DNA of 19,658 nt. Source: an uncultured Campylobacter sp. Lineage in GTDB: Bacteria > Actinomycetota > Actinomycetes > Mycobacteriales > Mycobacteriaceae. This document shows positions 6,540 through 12,971 of the stretch, piece by piece. The translations under genes were made by a program, and so were the position numbers. Below the pieces are notes generated by a model. It was not told the DNA's origin. It worked only from the letters and a program-made list of their open reading frames with translations, and searched no databases. Within the stretch, counting starts at the first letter, position 1. Each line of letters starts with the position of its first letter. The stretch is taken from positions 1-19,658 of the forward strand of contig CAMIME010000044.1 of the NCBI GenBank assembly GCA_946221035.1, in the 5' to 3' direction.

Positions 6540-7619
6540 ATGGCAGCAATCACCTTTGACAAGGCAACCCTGCACTATCCCGGTAACCCACGACCAACCA
6601 TCAACAACATGGATCTGGCGATCCGCGACGGCGAGTTCGTGGCCGTGGTCGGACCTTCTGGTTCTGGTAAGTCCACCACTCTGCGAATGGTGGCTGGTTT
6701 GGAGAAGTTGACCGGAGGCGAGATTTACATCGGGGACACACCGGCATCGACACTCGCACCTTCAAAACGCGACGTGGCCATGGTGTTCCAATCCTACGCG
6801 TTGTACCCGCACATGACTGTCGCCGAGAACATGGCGTTCGCGCTGAAGATGCAGAGCGTCTCGAAAGCAGAGCAGCAGAAGCGCGTGGCAGAAGCTTCGA
6901 GGCTGCTCGATCTCGATCAATACCTCGAGCGTCTACCGAAGGCACTGTCTGGCGGTCAGCGTCAACGCGTGGCAATGGGCCGAGCAATCGTGCGCGACCC
7001 TCAGGTGTTCCTCATGGACGAGCCCCTGTCGAACTTGGACGCTAAGCTGCGCGTTTCCACTCGCGCTGAGATCAGCCAGCTGCAGCGTCGCCTGAACACC
7101 ACAATGCTCTACGTCACCCACGACCAGACCGAGGCAATGACCATGGCGGATCGAATTGCCGTCCTTGAAGGCGGTGACATGCAGCAGGTTGGAACTCCGG
7201 AGGAGCTCTATCTCACCCCGGCCAACACGTTCGTGGCCACCTTCATCGGCACCCCGTCCATGAACATGATGACCGGAACTATCGAGGGCAACGAGATTGC
7301 CATCGGGCACATCCGGTTGCCTCTGCCTGCGCTTCAGGTTCAACCGACCTCTACCAGCGTGGTAGTTGGCGTCCGCCCGGAGAACATCCAGGTCGTAGGC
7401 GAAGGCCAGGGCGACACCCGCGCCGCGGCTGCCTATGTGGAGAACTTCGGTTCCGACAAATACATACATGCCAACATCGATGGTCTTAACGACCTAGGCG
7501 ACTTCATCATCCGCACCCCGAACACCCTGCAGATTGCAGCAGGCAACACCTTCGAGATGCGCTTTGAGCGCGACTTCATCCACTTGTTCGATGCAGAGAC
7601 GACGATGAGGATCAACTAA
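6540..7619 (+). CDS. ABC importer ATPase, UgpC/MsmK type
   Basis: 359 residues; the energy subunit of a carbohydrate-class (CUT1) ABC importer, cytosolic and membrane-associated. Visible elements: Walker A GPSGSGKST (38-46), Q-loop VFQSYALYPH, signature LSGGQRQR (136-143), Walker B FLMDEP with D-loop SNLD, H-loop YVTHD (H194), then a C-terminal regulatory OB-fold (TOBE) part with VVGVRPENIQV. The length fits UgpC/MalK/MsiK proteins. The ATG is 2 nt after the HAD stop with an AGGGGA ribosome site; its TAA shares one base with the ATG of the first permease. Having a dedicated ATPase in the operon means the system does not depend on a shared MsiK-like ATPase. A longer frame starting at 6447 overlaps the HAD gene and is not needed. 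Confidence 0.95.
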   Translation: MAAITFDKATLHYPGNPRPTINNMDLAIRDGEFVAVVGPSGSGKSTTLRMVAGLEKLTGGEIYIGDTPASTLAPSKRDVAMVFQSYALYPHMTVAENMAFALKMQSVSKAEQQKRVAEASRLLDLDQYLERLPKALSGGQRQRVAMGRAIVRDPQVFLMDEPLSNLDAKLRVSTRAEISQLQRRLNTTMLYVTHDQTEAMTMADRIAVLEGGDMQQVGTPEELYLTPANTFVATFIGTPSMNMMTGTIEGNEIAIGHIRLPLPALQVQPTSTSVVVGVRPENIQVVGEGQGDTRAAAAYVENFGSDKYIHANIDGLNDLGDFIIRTPNTLQIAAGNTFEMRFERDFIHLFDAETTMRIN

Positions 7620-8584
7620 TGAGCATGCAACTCAAAGGGGCTCCTGGCCCTGAGGTTCCGCCAGTAGCGGACCTCGACCAGCCTAAAGAGAATGTTGCAG
7701 GCACGAAGCCACCTCGCGAATGGGGCGAAATGTGGGCATGGCTATGCCTATTGCCAGCGACGATCCTCTTCATCGTTTTTGATTTTCTGCCCTTCTTCCG
7801 CGCTCTCTACCTATCCTTCACCTCAACAGATCTCTTCGGCCGGCCGGCTGGCTTCGCAGGGCTCGACAATTACCTCAACATGTTTGCGGACCCGACGTTC
7901 TTGTCCACGTTCGCCCGCACGTTGCTGTTTACTGTCGCGTCCGTCGTGTTGAAACTGGCCATCGGTCTCGCAATTGCGTTGCCACTGTCGTACCGGTTGA
8001 AAGGGACCTTCTGGATGCGCCCAGTGGTGCTCATTCCAATGGCTGTTTCAACCGCAGTGGGCACCTTGGTTTTCCGCCAGATGTTTGCGCCAGTGGTCGG
8101 TTTCTTCGATCAGATCTTCATGTCCATGGGCTTCGATCAAATGGGCTGGCTGACGAGCCCTCGCATGGCCATGATCTCTGTGTTGATCACCGACGTGTGG
8201 ATCGGTATCTCCTTTGTCACGCTACTGATGCTTGTGGCTATCGACGGCATCCCAGGTGAAATGGTCGAGGCTGCAAACCTTGATGGTGCCACTGGCTCAA
8301 GATACATCCGACACATCATTTTGCCTTCAATCGCGCCAATGCTGCTGGTGCTGTCTGTGACTCAGGCGATGGCGGCAATGAAAGAGTTCACGATCTTCCA
8401 GGTCCTTACCGGCGGCGGCCCTGGAAACTCCACCCGCACGCTCGTGTTGGACATCTACACCCTCGCATTCGGTGGCGGTACTGCAGACTTCGCAGCCGCC
8501 TCCGCTCGCGGCATGGTGCTCTTCGTCATGATCTTCATCCTCACCATGATCCAGTTCTGGCTTTCGAACCGGGACAGGAAGTAG
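7619..8584 (+). CDS. ABC importer permease, UgpA/MalF class
   Basis: 321 residues. A hydrophilic N-terminal tail of about 40 residues precedes the first of six predicted membrane helices (LCLLPATILFIVFDFLPFF). The cytoplasmic EAA loop that contacts the ATPase reads EMVEAANLDGATGSRYIRHI, with the conserved Gly, and is followed by ILPSIAP. Near the end it has TGGGPGNSTRTLVLDIY, typical of CUT1 permeases. The ATG overlaps the ATPase stop by one base and the next permease starts 6 bp after its TAG. It forms the translocation channel as a heterodimer with the 8591 gene. Confidence 0.93.
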   Translation: MSMQLKGAPGPEVPPVADLDQPKENVAGTKPPREWGEMWAWLCLLPATILFIVFDFLPFFRALYLSFTSTDLFGRPAGFAGLDNYLNMFADPTFLSTFARTLLFTVASVVLKLAIGLAIALPLSYRLKGTFWMRPVVLIPMAVSTAVGTLVFRQMFAPVVGFFDQIFMSMGFDQMGWLTSPRMAMISVLITDVWIGISFVTLLMLVAIDGIPGEMVEAANLDGATGSRYIRHIILPSIAPMLLVLSVTQAMAAMKEFTIFQVLTGGGPGNSTRTLVLDIYTLAFGGGTADFAAASARGMVLFVMIFILTMIQFWLSNRDRK

Positions 8585-8590
8585 GAAACC

Positions 8591-9421
8591 ATGAATAACA
8601 ACCTCCGCTCCCCCGCAGCAACTGTTGCCATCTGGATTTGGCTGCTACTCGTCTGCTTGTCTATCGCTTTCCCAATCGTGTTCGCCCTCGTCGGCTCGTT
8701 CCGTTCGTCAGGCGACATTCAAGGAGGCGTGCAGTCGCTGTTCTTCGGAGACACCGTCCTGTCTAACTATCCGCGCGCGTGGCAGCAGTCCTCCATCGGC
8801 CAGCAGCTGATCAACTCGGTCATTGTGACAATCTGCCAGACGGCCGGCCAGTTCATCACGTCTGTGTTGGCCGCCTACGCCCTCGTATTCGGTCGCTTGC
8901 CCGGGGCATCGAAAGTGCTGATCTTCTTTCTACTACCGATGATGATCCCCGGCGAGGTCGCCGTGATTGGTAACTACCTCACGGTCCGCGCGATGGGTTT
9001 CTACGACACCGTGATTGGTATCTTCATCCCCTACCTGGCTTCCAGCTTCACCCTGTTCCTCTTCTATCAGGCGTTCAAGGGTTTCCCGAAGGAAATCCGA
9101 GAAGCAACCATCTTGGAAGGCGTGGGCCCATTCAAGTTCCTCTGGTCCTTCCTCCTCCCCCTTAATCGCTCGGTTTGCATGACCGCGATCGTCACCGGTG
9201 CCATTGGCGCCTGGAACGGCTACATGTGGCCATTGCTAATCACCCAGTCGCCGTCCGTGCGCACTATCCAGCCCGGCATCAAGGCCCTTGCCGACGAGGC
9301 CGCCATTGATACCGGCCTCGTTCTCGCCGGCCTAATGATTGCCGTCATCCCCACCGTCCTACTCGTCATCTTCGGGCAGAAGTACCTGACCCGTGGCCTC
9401 ACTGAAGGAGCTGTTAAGTAA
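8591..9421 (+). CDS. ABC importer permease, UgpE/MalG class
   Basis: 276 residues, the second channel subunit. It has six predicted helices starting with IWIWLLLVCLSIAFPIVFAL. Its EAA loop reads KEIREATILEGVGPFKFLW and is followed by LLPLNRS; the usual Asp-Gly of this loop is Glu-Gly here. GAWNGYMWPLLI is the characteristic W-N-x-x-x-W-P region of MalG/UgpE proteins. The C-terminus RGLTEGAVK, with its GLTxGAVKG-like end, is the tail that inserts into the ATPase dimer in this class. An AGGAAACC sequence serves as ribosome site. Its TAA shares one base with the ATG of the binding protein gene. Confidence 0.93.
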   Translation: MNNNLRSPAATVAIWIWLLLVCLSIAFPIVFALVGSFRSSGDIQGGVQSLFFGDTVLSNYPRAWQQSSIGQQLINSVIVTICQTAGQFITSVLAAYALVFGRLPGASKVLIFFLLPMMIPGEVAVIGNYLTVRAMGFYDTVIGIFIPYLASSFTLFLFYQAFKGFPKEIREATILEGVGPFKFLWSFLLPLNRSVCMTAIVTGAIGAWNGYMWPLLITQSPSVRTIQPGIKALADEAAIDTGLVLAGLMIAVIPTVLLVIFGQKYLTRGLTEGAVK

Positions 9422-10734
9422 TGATCAAGAAAGTCTTCACCCTCTCGACCGCAACCGCGCTCGCTGCTGCCACCCTCGTTGCATGTGGCGGCTCCGGCGG
9501 AGGGGAAACCACCACGAACGCCGATGGCGAAGTAGTTGTCGATTTCTGGCACTCTGCTTCCGGCGCGGCTGCAACGACCCTGGATGAGATCGTCGCTGAG
9601 TTCAACGACGCCCACCAGGGAGAGTACGAAATCCAGGCCTCGTACCAAGGCAGCTACGAAGACGCGATCGCAAAGTTCATCGCATCAGTGCAGACCGGAG
9701 ACCTCCCAGCTCTGCTGCAGGCGTCCGACGTTCAGACTGCTTACCTGCGCGATGCGGGTGTGGCTAAGCCCGCTCAGGACTTTGGCTCCGATTACGACTG
9801 GAGCAACCTTGTTGATGTAGTTGCTAACTATTACACCTTCGAGGACAAGGTGTACTCCATGCCGTTCATGGTGTCTCAGCCAGCGATCTACACGAACGAT
9901 ACGTTGCTTGCCGAGGCAGGTGTGACCCACGAAGATCTGTCGACTGTGAACGGTCTTCTGGATGCGGCCGAGAAGATTCACGAAAAAACTGGGCGCGCGG
10001 GTCTTACGTTCCACCAGTCCGGCTGGTTTATGGAGCAATTCCAGGCCATGACTGATCAGACGATGTGCAACCCTGGCAACGGTGTTGATGAGCCCGCGAC
10101 TGAATTCAACCTCAACTCGGATGAGACGCTGAAGATCTGGGAGCGCATTGGGGATCTCTACGCCAAGGGCGCTATCCACAACCCAGGTAACGACGGTTCC
10201 GCTGCAACCGGCGCGTTCCTCTCCGACCAGGCCGCCATTCAGCTGAACTCCTCTGGCAACTACGGCAACATCTCGAGCTCAAACCCGTCGTTCGACTGGT
10301 CCATCATTGCACTTCCTCGAGACACGGATGAGGCAGGCGCGGTGCCGGGCGGCAACTCCCTTTGGGCGATCCAAGAGGGACACTCGGACGAGACCCAGAA
10401 GGCAGTGTGGGAGTTCATGAAGTACGTCGGTTCTGACGAGGTTCAGAAGAAGATTTTCGAGGACACGGGTTACCTCCCCACCACCAACGGTGCTGCAGCG
10501 GCACTGGGCGAACTTGCCCCGCAGCAGCAAGCACTGATCGGCCAGCTCGAGAATACGCCGAGCAACACGGTTACTGCCGGATGCAAGTCCGGTGCGCTGA
10601 ACGCAGCACGCAACTCCTACCAGGCATCGATGTCTTCCATTGCCAATGGTTCTGATGCACGTACTGCGATGGAAGAGGCGCAGCAGGGGGCTACTGCCGA
10701 GATCCAGTCTTACAACCAGCGCGCCGGCAACTAA
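9421..10734 (+). CDS. Solute-binding lipoprotein, UgpB-like
   Basis: 437 residues; captures substrate outside the membrane and delivers it to the permeases. The signal peptide ends in the lipobox LVAC, so Cys22 is the likely lipidated first residue. The mature protein follows UgpB, the glycerol-3-phosphate/glycerophosphodiester binder: FWHSASG, YQGSYEDAIAKF, PFMVSQPAIYTND, QLNSSGNYGNI, GGNSLW and TGYLPTT match the order of ligand-contact segments in E. coli UgpB. Two contact regions differ: the Glu of YEVGTA is Asp (SDVQTA), and the GLRLGN segment carrying a phosphate-binding Arg reads GCKSGA. A related but altered ligand is therefore likely. C221-like and C-terminal cysteines (MCNPG, AGCKS) could form a disulfide. 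The comparison is from memory of UgpB, not an alignment. Confidence 0.9.
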   Translation: MIKKVFTLSTATALAAATLVACGGSGGGETTTNADGEVVVDFWHSASGAAATTLDEIVAEFNDAHQGEYEIQASYQGSYEDAIAKFIASVQTGDLPALLQASDVQTAYLRDAGVAKPAQDFGSDYDWSNLVDVVANYYTFEDKVYSMPFMVSQPAIYTNDTLLAEAGVTHEDLSTVNGLLDAAEKIHEKTGRAGLTFHQSGWFMEQFQAMTDQTMCNPGNGVDEPATEFNLNSDETLKIWERIGDLYAKGAIHNPGNDGSAATGAFLSDQAAIQLNSSGNYGNISSSNPSFDWSIIALPRDTDEAGAVPGGNSLWAIQEGHSDETQKAVWEFMKYVGSDEVQKKIFEDTGYLPTTNGAAAALGELAPQQQALIGQLENTPSNTVTAGCKSGALNAARNSYQASMSSIANGSDARTAMEEAQQGATAEIQSYNQRAGN

Positions 10735-10743
10735 GTCACCAAG

Positions 10744-11430
10744 ATGACATTTCCCATCGTTAACAACCCTTTCACTCTGGAGAAGTTCACTCCGGAGGGT
10801 GTGGCAAAGCGGCACCGTGGTTCAACATTCGTCGCTCCAGTCGTACCCGACAGCCCTTCGTACCAGGTTGAAAAGCGTATTCAGGACGACCTTAGTGCGC
10901 GCGGACTCGACTGCCACTTCGCGCTGCTTCCTCCTTCGAGTTTCCACATGACAGTTTTCCCTGGCTTGAAGGACCGGTCGCTAGCCGATCAAGCGGGAGC
11001 GTGGCCGGCCTGGCTTTCGGATGTGAAGGATTTCCCGACCGCTGTGGGACTCATGCGGAATCGGTTAATCAAGGCGGACATCCCCGTCCTGCCGGATCTA
11101 CGGATGCGACCTACCCACATTTACGATCTCGGAATCTCTTTCACCGTGGGGCTTGAACCCGCTGATGATGAGATGGATCAAGCACTGCGGGAGTTTCGTA
11201 CTGCCCTTCGAAATGTCCTGGAGATTCATGATCCGGAATTCGACACATACGAGTTCCATTCCAGCCTGGGGTATCGCTTAACGGCACCCGAGGTAACGGA
11301 GGACATCAACGCGGAGCTCGCCGAGGAGTACACGAGTTGGGTGACGGAGATCGACGTGTTCGACCTCGAGCGCCCAGGGTTCAACATATTCAACGACATG
11401 TTGTCATTCCCTGAGCTACTTACTTTCTAG
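10744..11430 (+). CDS. 2H phosphoesterase-superfamily protein (DUF1868-like)
   Basis: 228 residues with the two His-x-Thr/Ser motifs that define 2H phosphoesterases: FHMTVF (H68, T70) and FHSSLGY (H172, S174), about 100 residues apart. The start, FTPEGVAKRHRGSTFVAPV, resembles the DUF1868 branch. Characterised 2H enzymes open or hydrolyse cyclic phosphates and phosphodiesters such as 2',3'-cyclic nucleotides or ADP-ribose cyclic phosphate. No signal peptide, so it acts in the cytosol. It begins 9 bp after the binding protein stop and is the last gene of the operon, followed by a hairpin terminator. Together with the HAD phosphatase it suggests that an imported cyclic phosphate or phosphodiester is opened and then dephosphorylated. 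Substrate unknown; the DUF1868 assignment is by motif and start sequence only. Confidence 0.85.
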   Translation: MTFPIVNNPFTLEKFTPEGVAKRHRGSTFVAPVVPDSPSYQVEKRIQDDLSARGLDCHFALLPPSSFHMTVFPGLKDRSLADQAGAWPAWLSDVKDFPTAVGLMRNRLIKADIPVLPDLRMRPTHIYDLGISFTVGLEPADDEMDQALREFRTALRNVLEIHDPEFDTYEFHSSLGYRLTAPEVTEDINAELAEEYTSWVTEIDVFDLERPGFNIFNDMLSFPELLTF

Positions 11431-11445
11431 CACTCGATCCAACTT

Positions 11446-11471
11446 AGGGGTCGCGCGAAAGCGTGACCCCT
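11446..11471. terminator. Hairpin terminator between convergent genes
   Basis: Arms AGGGGTCGCGC and GCGTGACCCCT pair at 10 of 11 positions around a GAAA loop, followed by TTT on the plus strand. It lies between the stop of the 2H gene (11430) and the stop of the LacI-type gene (11486) and could serve both directions. Confidence 0.8.
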
Positions 11472-11485
11472 TTCCACTTATTTGA

Positions 11486-12505
11486 TCAGGACGCTGGCGG
11501 CGCTGTTGTAATGCCAACAACGAGTTCTCCCCGAAAGTTTTCCCGGATTGGTCCTACTGGGGGCGGCCCCTCCACAATGTCCACCATGAGGCGGGCTGCA
11601 GTGCGCCCCACTAACTCAACGGGTTTTCGGATCGTAGTCAATCCAAGCAATTCTAGACCATCCATCACCCCATCTGAACCTGTGAGGGAGAGGTCTTCAG
11701 GGATACGGATGCCTACCCGTTTCGCAACCTCCATTATTTGGATCATTTTGCGGTCAAACATGGCCATAACCGCAGTATGACCGGATTCAACTATGTCCAA
11801 CAACCACCGCTCGAGCTCTTCGTCGTTCATGTCGTAGGTGTGCGTTGCGGTGTAATCAATGCCGAGTTCTTCAGCTCGCTTCATTTGCGCCTGGACGCGA
11901 ACCCAGGTGCCCATGGTGCGACTCATTCGCGCATCTTGCATCGCAATTTTTGTGTGCCCAAGTTCCGCAAGGTGATCAACCAGGATGCGTCCGTGGTACT
12001 TCTCGTCGTACCCGACACTGTGCAACTCCCCTGTCGGCTCCGGCCGGCCGACCACTAGAAGCGGCAGCCGGTCCGCGAAGCGGCGATGGAGCTGCGACTC
12101 AGCGCCGCCCACTGACACCATGATCGCCTGAATCGGCATTCGGGTGAGATTTTCCATCGCTGATTCCCGGGCCTCCACGGTGGAATTGACGATGGTTTCT
12201 TGCAGCACGTAGTAGCCGAGGCTATGCAGCTCCTCGTGCAGGTAACGGTTCAGCAACCCGAAAATGGGAATGTCGACCGCGGACACGAACAAGCCGATCG
12301 ACGGCAGGGGCTCACCTCTCATGAGCTGGGCTGATAGAGCGGGTACATACCCGAGTTGCTCTATGGCAGCCTGTACACGGGCGCGGGTCTCCTCAGCGAC
12401 CTTGGAATCGTTTTGGACTACCCGGGACACTGTCGATTTTGAAACTCCAGCAGCCGCCGCAACGTCGACGATCGTGGGTTTGCGAGGCTGGCGTGATGTC
12501 GGCAT
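11486..12505 (-). CDS. LacI/GalR-family transcriptional regulator
   Basis: 339 residues. The N-terminal helix-turn-helix is clear (TIVDVAAAAGVSKSTVSRVV, residues 11-30), followed by the hinge helix region (LGYVPALSAQLMRGE) and a periplasmic-binding-protein-like effector domain beginning PSIGLFVSAVDIPIFGLLNR and ending near LTTIRKPVELVGRTAARLM. It is convergent with the importer operon and is probably its repressor, sensing the imported compound or a derivative; candidate operators are at 5777-5875. No matching operator is obvious before its own ATG. Codon use matches the lower-GC importer genes, so it belongs to the island. The upstream 12506-12529 gap is short, after which the broken small gene begins. 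Confidence 0.92.
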   Translation of the reverse strand: MPTSRQPRKPTIVDVAAAAGVSKSTVSRVVQNDSKVAEETRARVQAAIEQLGYVPALSAQLMRGEPLPSIGLFVSAVDIPIFGLLNRYLHEELHSLGYYVLQETIVNSTVEARESAMENLTRMPIQAIMVSVGGAESQLHRRFADRLPLLVVGRPEPTGELHSVGYDEKYHGRILVDHLAELGHTKIAMQDARMSRTMGTWVRVQAQMKRAEELGIDYTATHTYDMNDEELERWLLDIVESGHTAVMAMFDRKMIQIMEVAKRVGIRIPEDLSLTGSDGVMDGLELLGLTTIRKPVELVGRTAARLMVDIVEGPPPVGPIRENFRGELVVGITTAPPAS

Positions 12506-12529
12506 GTCGGAAATTCTAAGCTTCTGTGT

Positions 12530-12675
12530 CTAAACGGGGCCCACTCGATTTAGTTCTTCCAGGTTGGGCCCTTCCCAAATCCGGATGTCGTCCTGGGACA
12601 GCGCTTCGATGAGATCCGGAGGAAGGTCCATCGGGAAAACCCCAGCGGCCGTTTTTGGTCTGCAGTGGGGGTCAC
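12530..12675 (-). pseudogene. Frameshifted relative of the 39-residue small gene, after feoC
   Basis: A GTG at 12673-12675 overlaps the feoC TGA (GTGA). In that frame the peptide begins VTPTADQKRPLGFS. In a shifted frame the sequence continues PMDLPPDLIEALSQDD then IRIWE and ends at TAG 12530-12532. Joining the two at the TTTTCCC run (12640s) needs one extra base. The joined peptide matches the small gene at 4717: KRELGFLP / KRPLGFSP, then L-x-x-D, then ELWE / IWE, at 11 of 28 aligned positions identical and most others similar. I therefore read it as an inactivated paralogue, or a translated form shortened to the ATG inside PMDLPP (33 residues). The VTPTAD start also equals the start of MenC, which may be chance or a recombination trace. 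Confidence 0.55.
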
Positions 12676-12971
12676 GACAACCCCGGGCGCTTCGTTAGCA
12701 CCAACGCCACCGGGCCTTGCGTCTTCGGCTTGTCTGCGCAGGTCATGCCGTTAGCGGCCGCGGCGATGCACGAGTTGCAGTTGCCGCCGGCGCAGGAGGA
12801 GCCGAGTTCCTCGAGCGTGAGGTGTCCGGTGCGTTCGAGGTGGAAGATGACGGCGTCGACGGTGGAATCGCTAAGCCCCGTGGCGCGGCGGATGTCTGCG
12901 CGCGAGCGGGCGCCGTCCGCGATCGCGGCGACGACGGCTTCCATGGGGCGCAGTCCTTCCATGGGGCGCAT
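12672..12971 (-). CDS. feoC: FeoC-like winged-helix Fe-S accessory protein
   Basis: 99 residues. Residues about 10-55 form a winged-helix-like domain (AVVAAIADGARSRADIRRATGLSDSTVDAVIFHLERTGHL). A loop with four cysteines follows (C60, C65, C68, C78; spacing C-x4-C-x2-C-x9-C), as in FeoC proteins that bind an Fe-S cluster and assist or stabilise FeoB. A basic C-terminal tail (ALVLTKRPGLS) ends it. The ATG overlaps the FeoB stop (TGATG) and the TGA overlaps the GTG of the small pseudogene. Part of this gene (12731-12801) is nearly identical to the feoC remnant at 4922-4992, while the tail differs. Assignment rests on position, domain type and cysteine pattern. Confidence 0.82.
   Translation of the reverse strand: MRPMEGLRPMEAVVAAIADGARSRADIRRATGLSDSTVDAVIFHLERTGHLTLEELGSSCAGGNCNSCIAAAANGMTCADKPKTQGPVALVLTKRPGLS
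12731..12801 (-). repeat. feoC cysteine-cluster patch in the intact operon
   Basis: Partner of 4922-4992 with a single mismatch. Upstream in feoC there is no counterpart in the left copy because of the deletion. Downstream, from 12730 toward 12672, the copies are clearly diverged. Confidence 0.85.

Noticed and set aside
12530..12675. An intact 48-residue small gene after feoC
   Set aside because: On careful recounting the TTTTCCC run lacks the base needed to keep one frame, so I call it a pseudogene.
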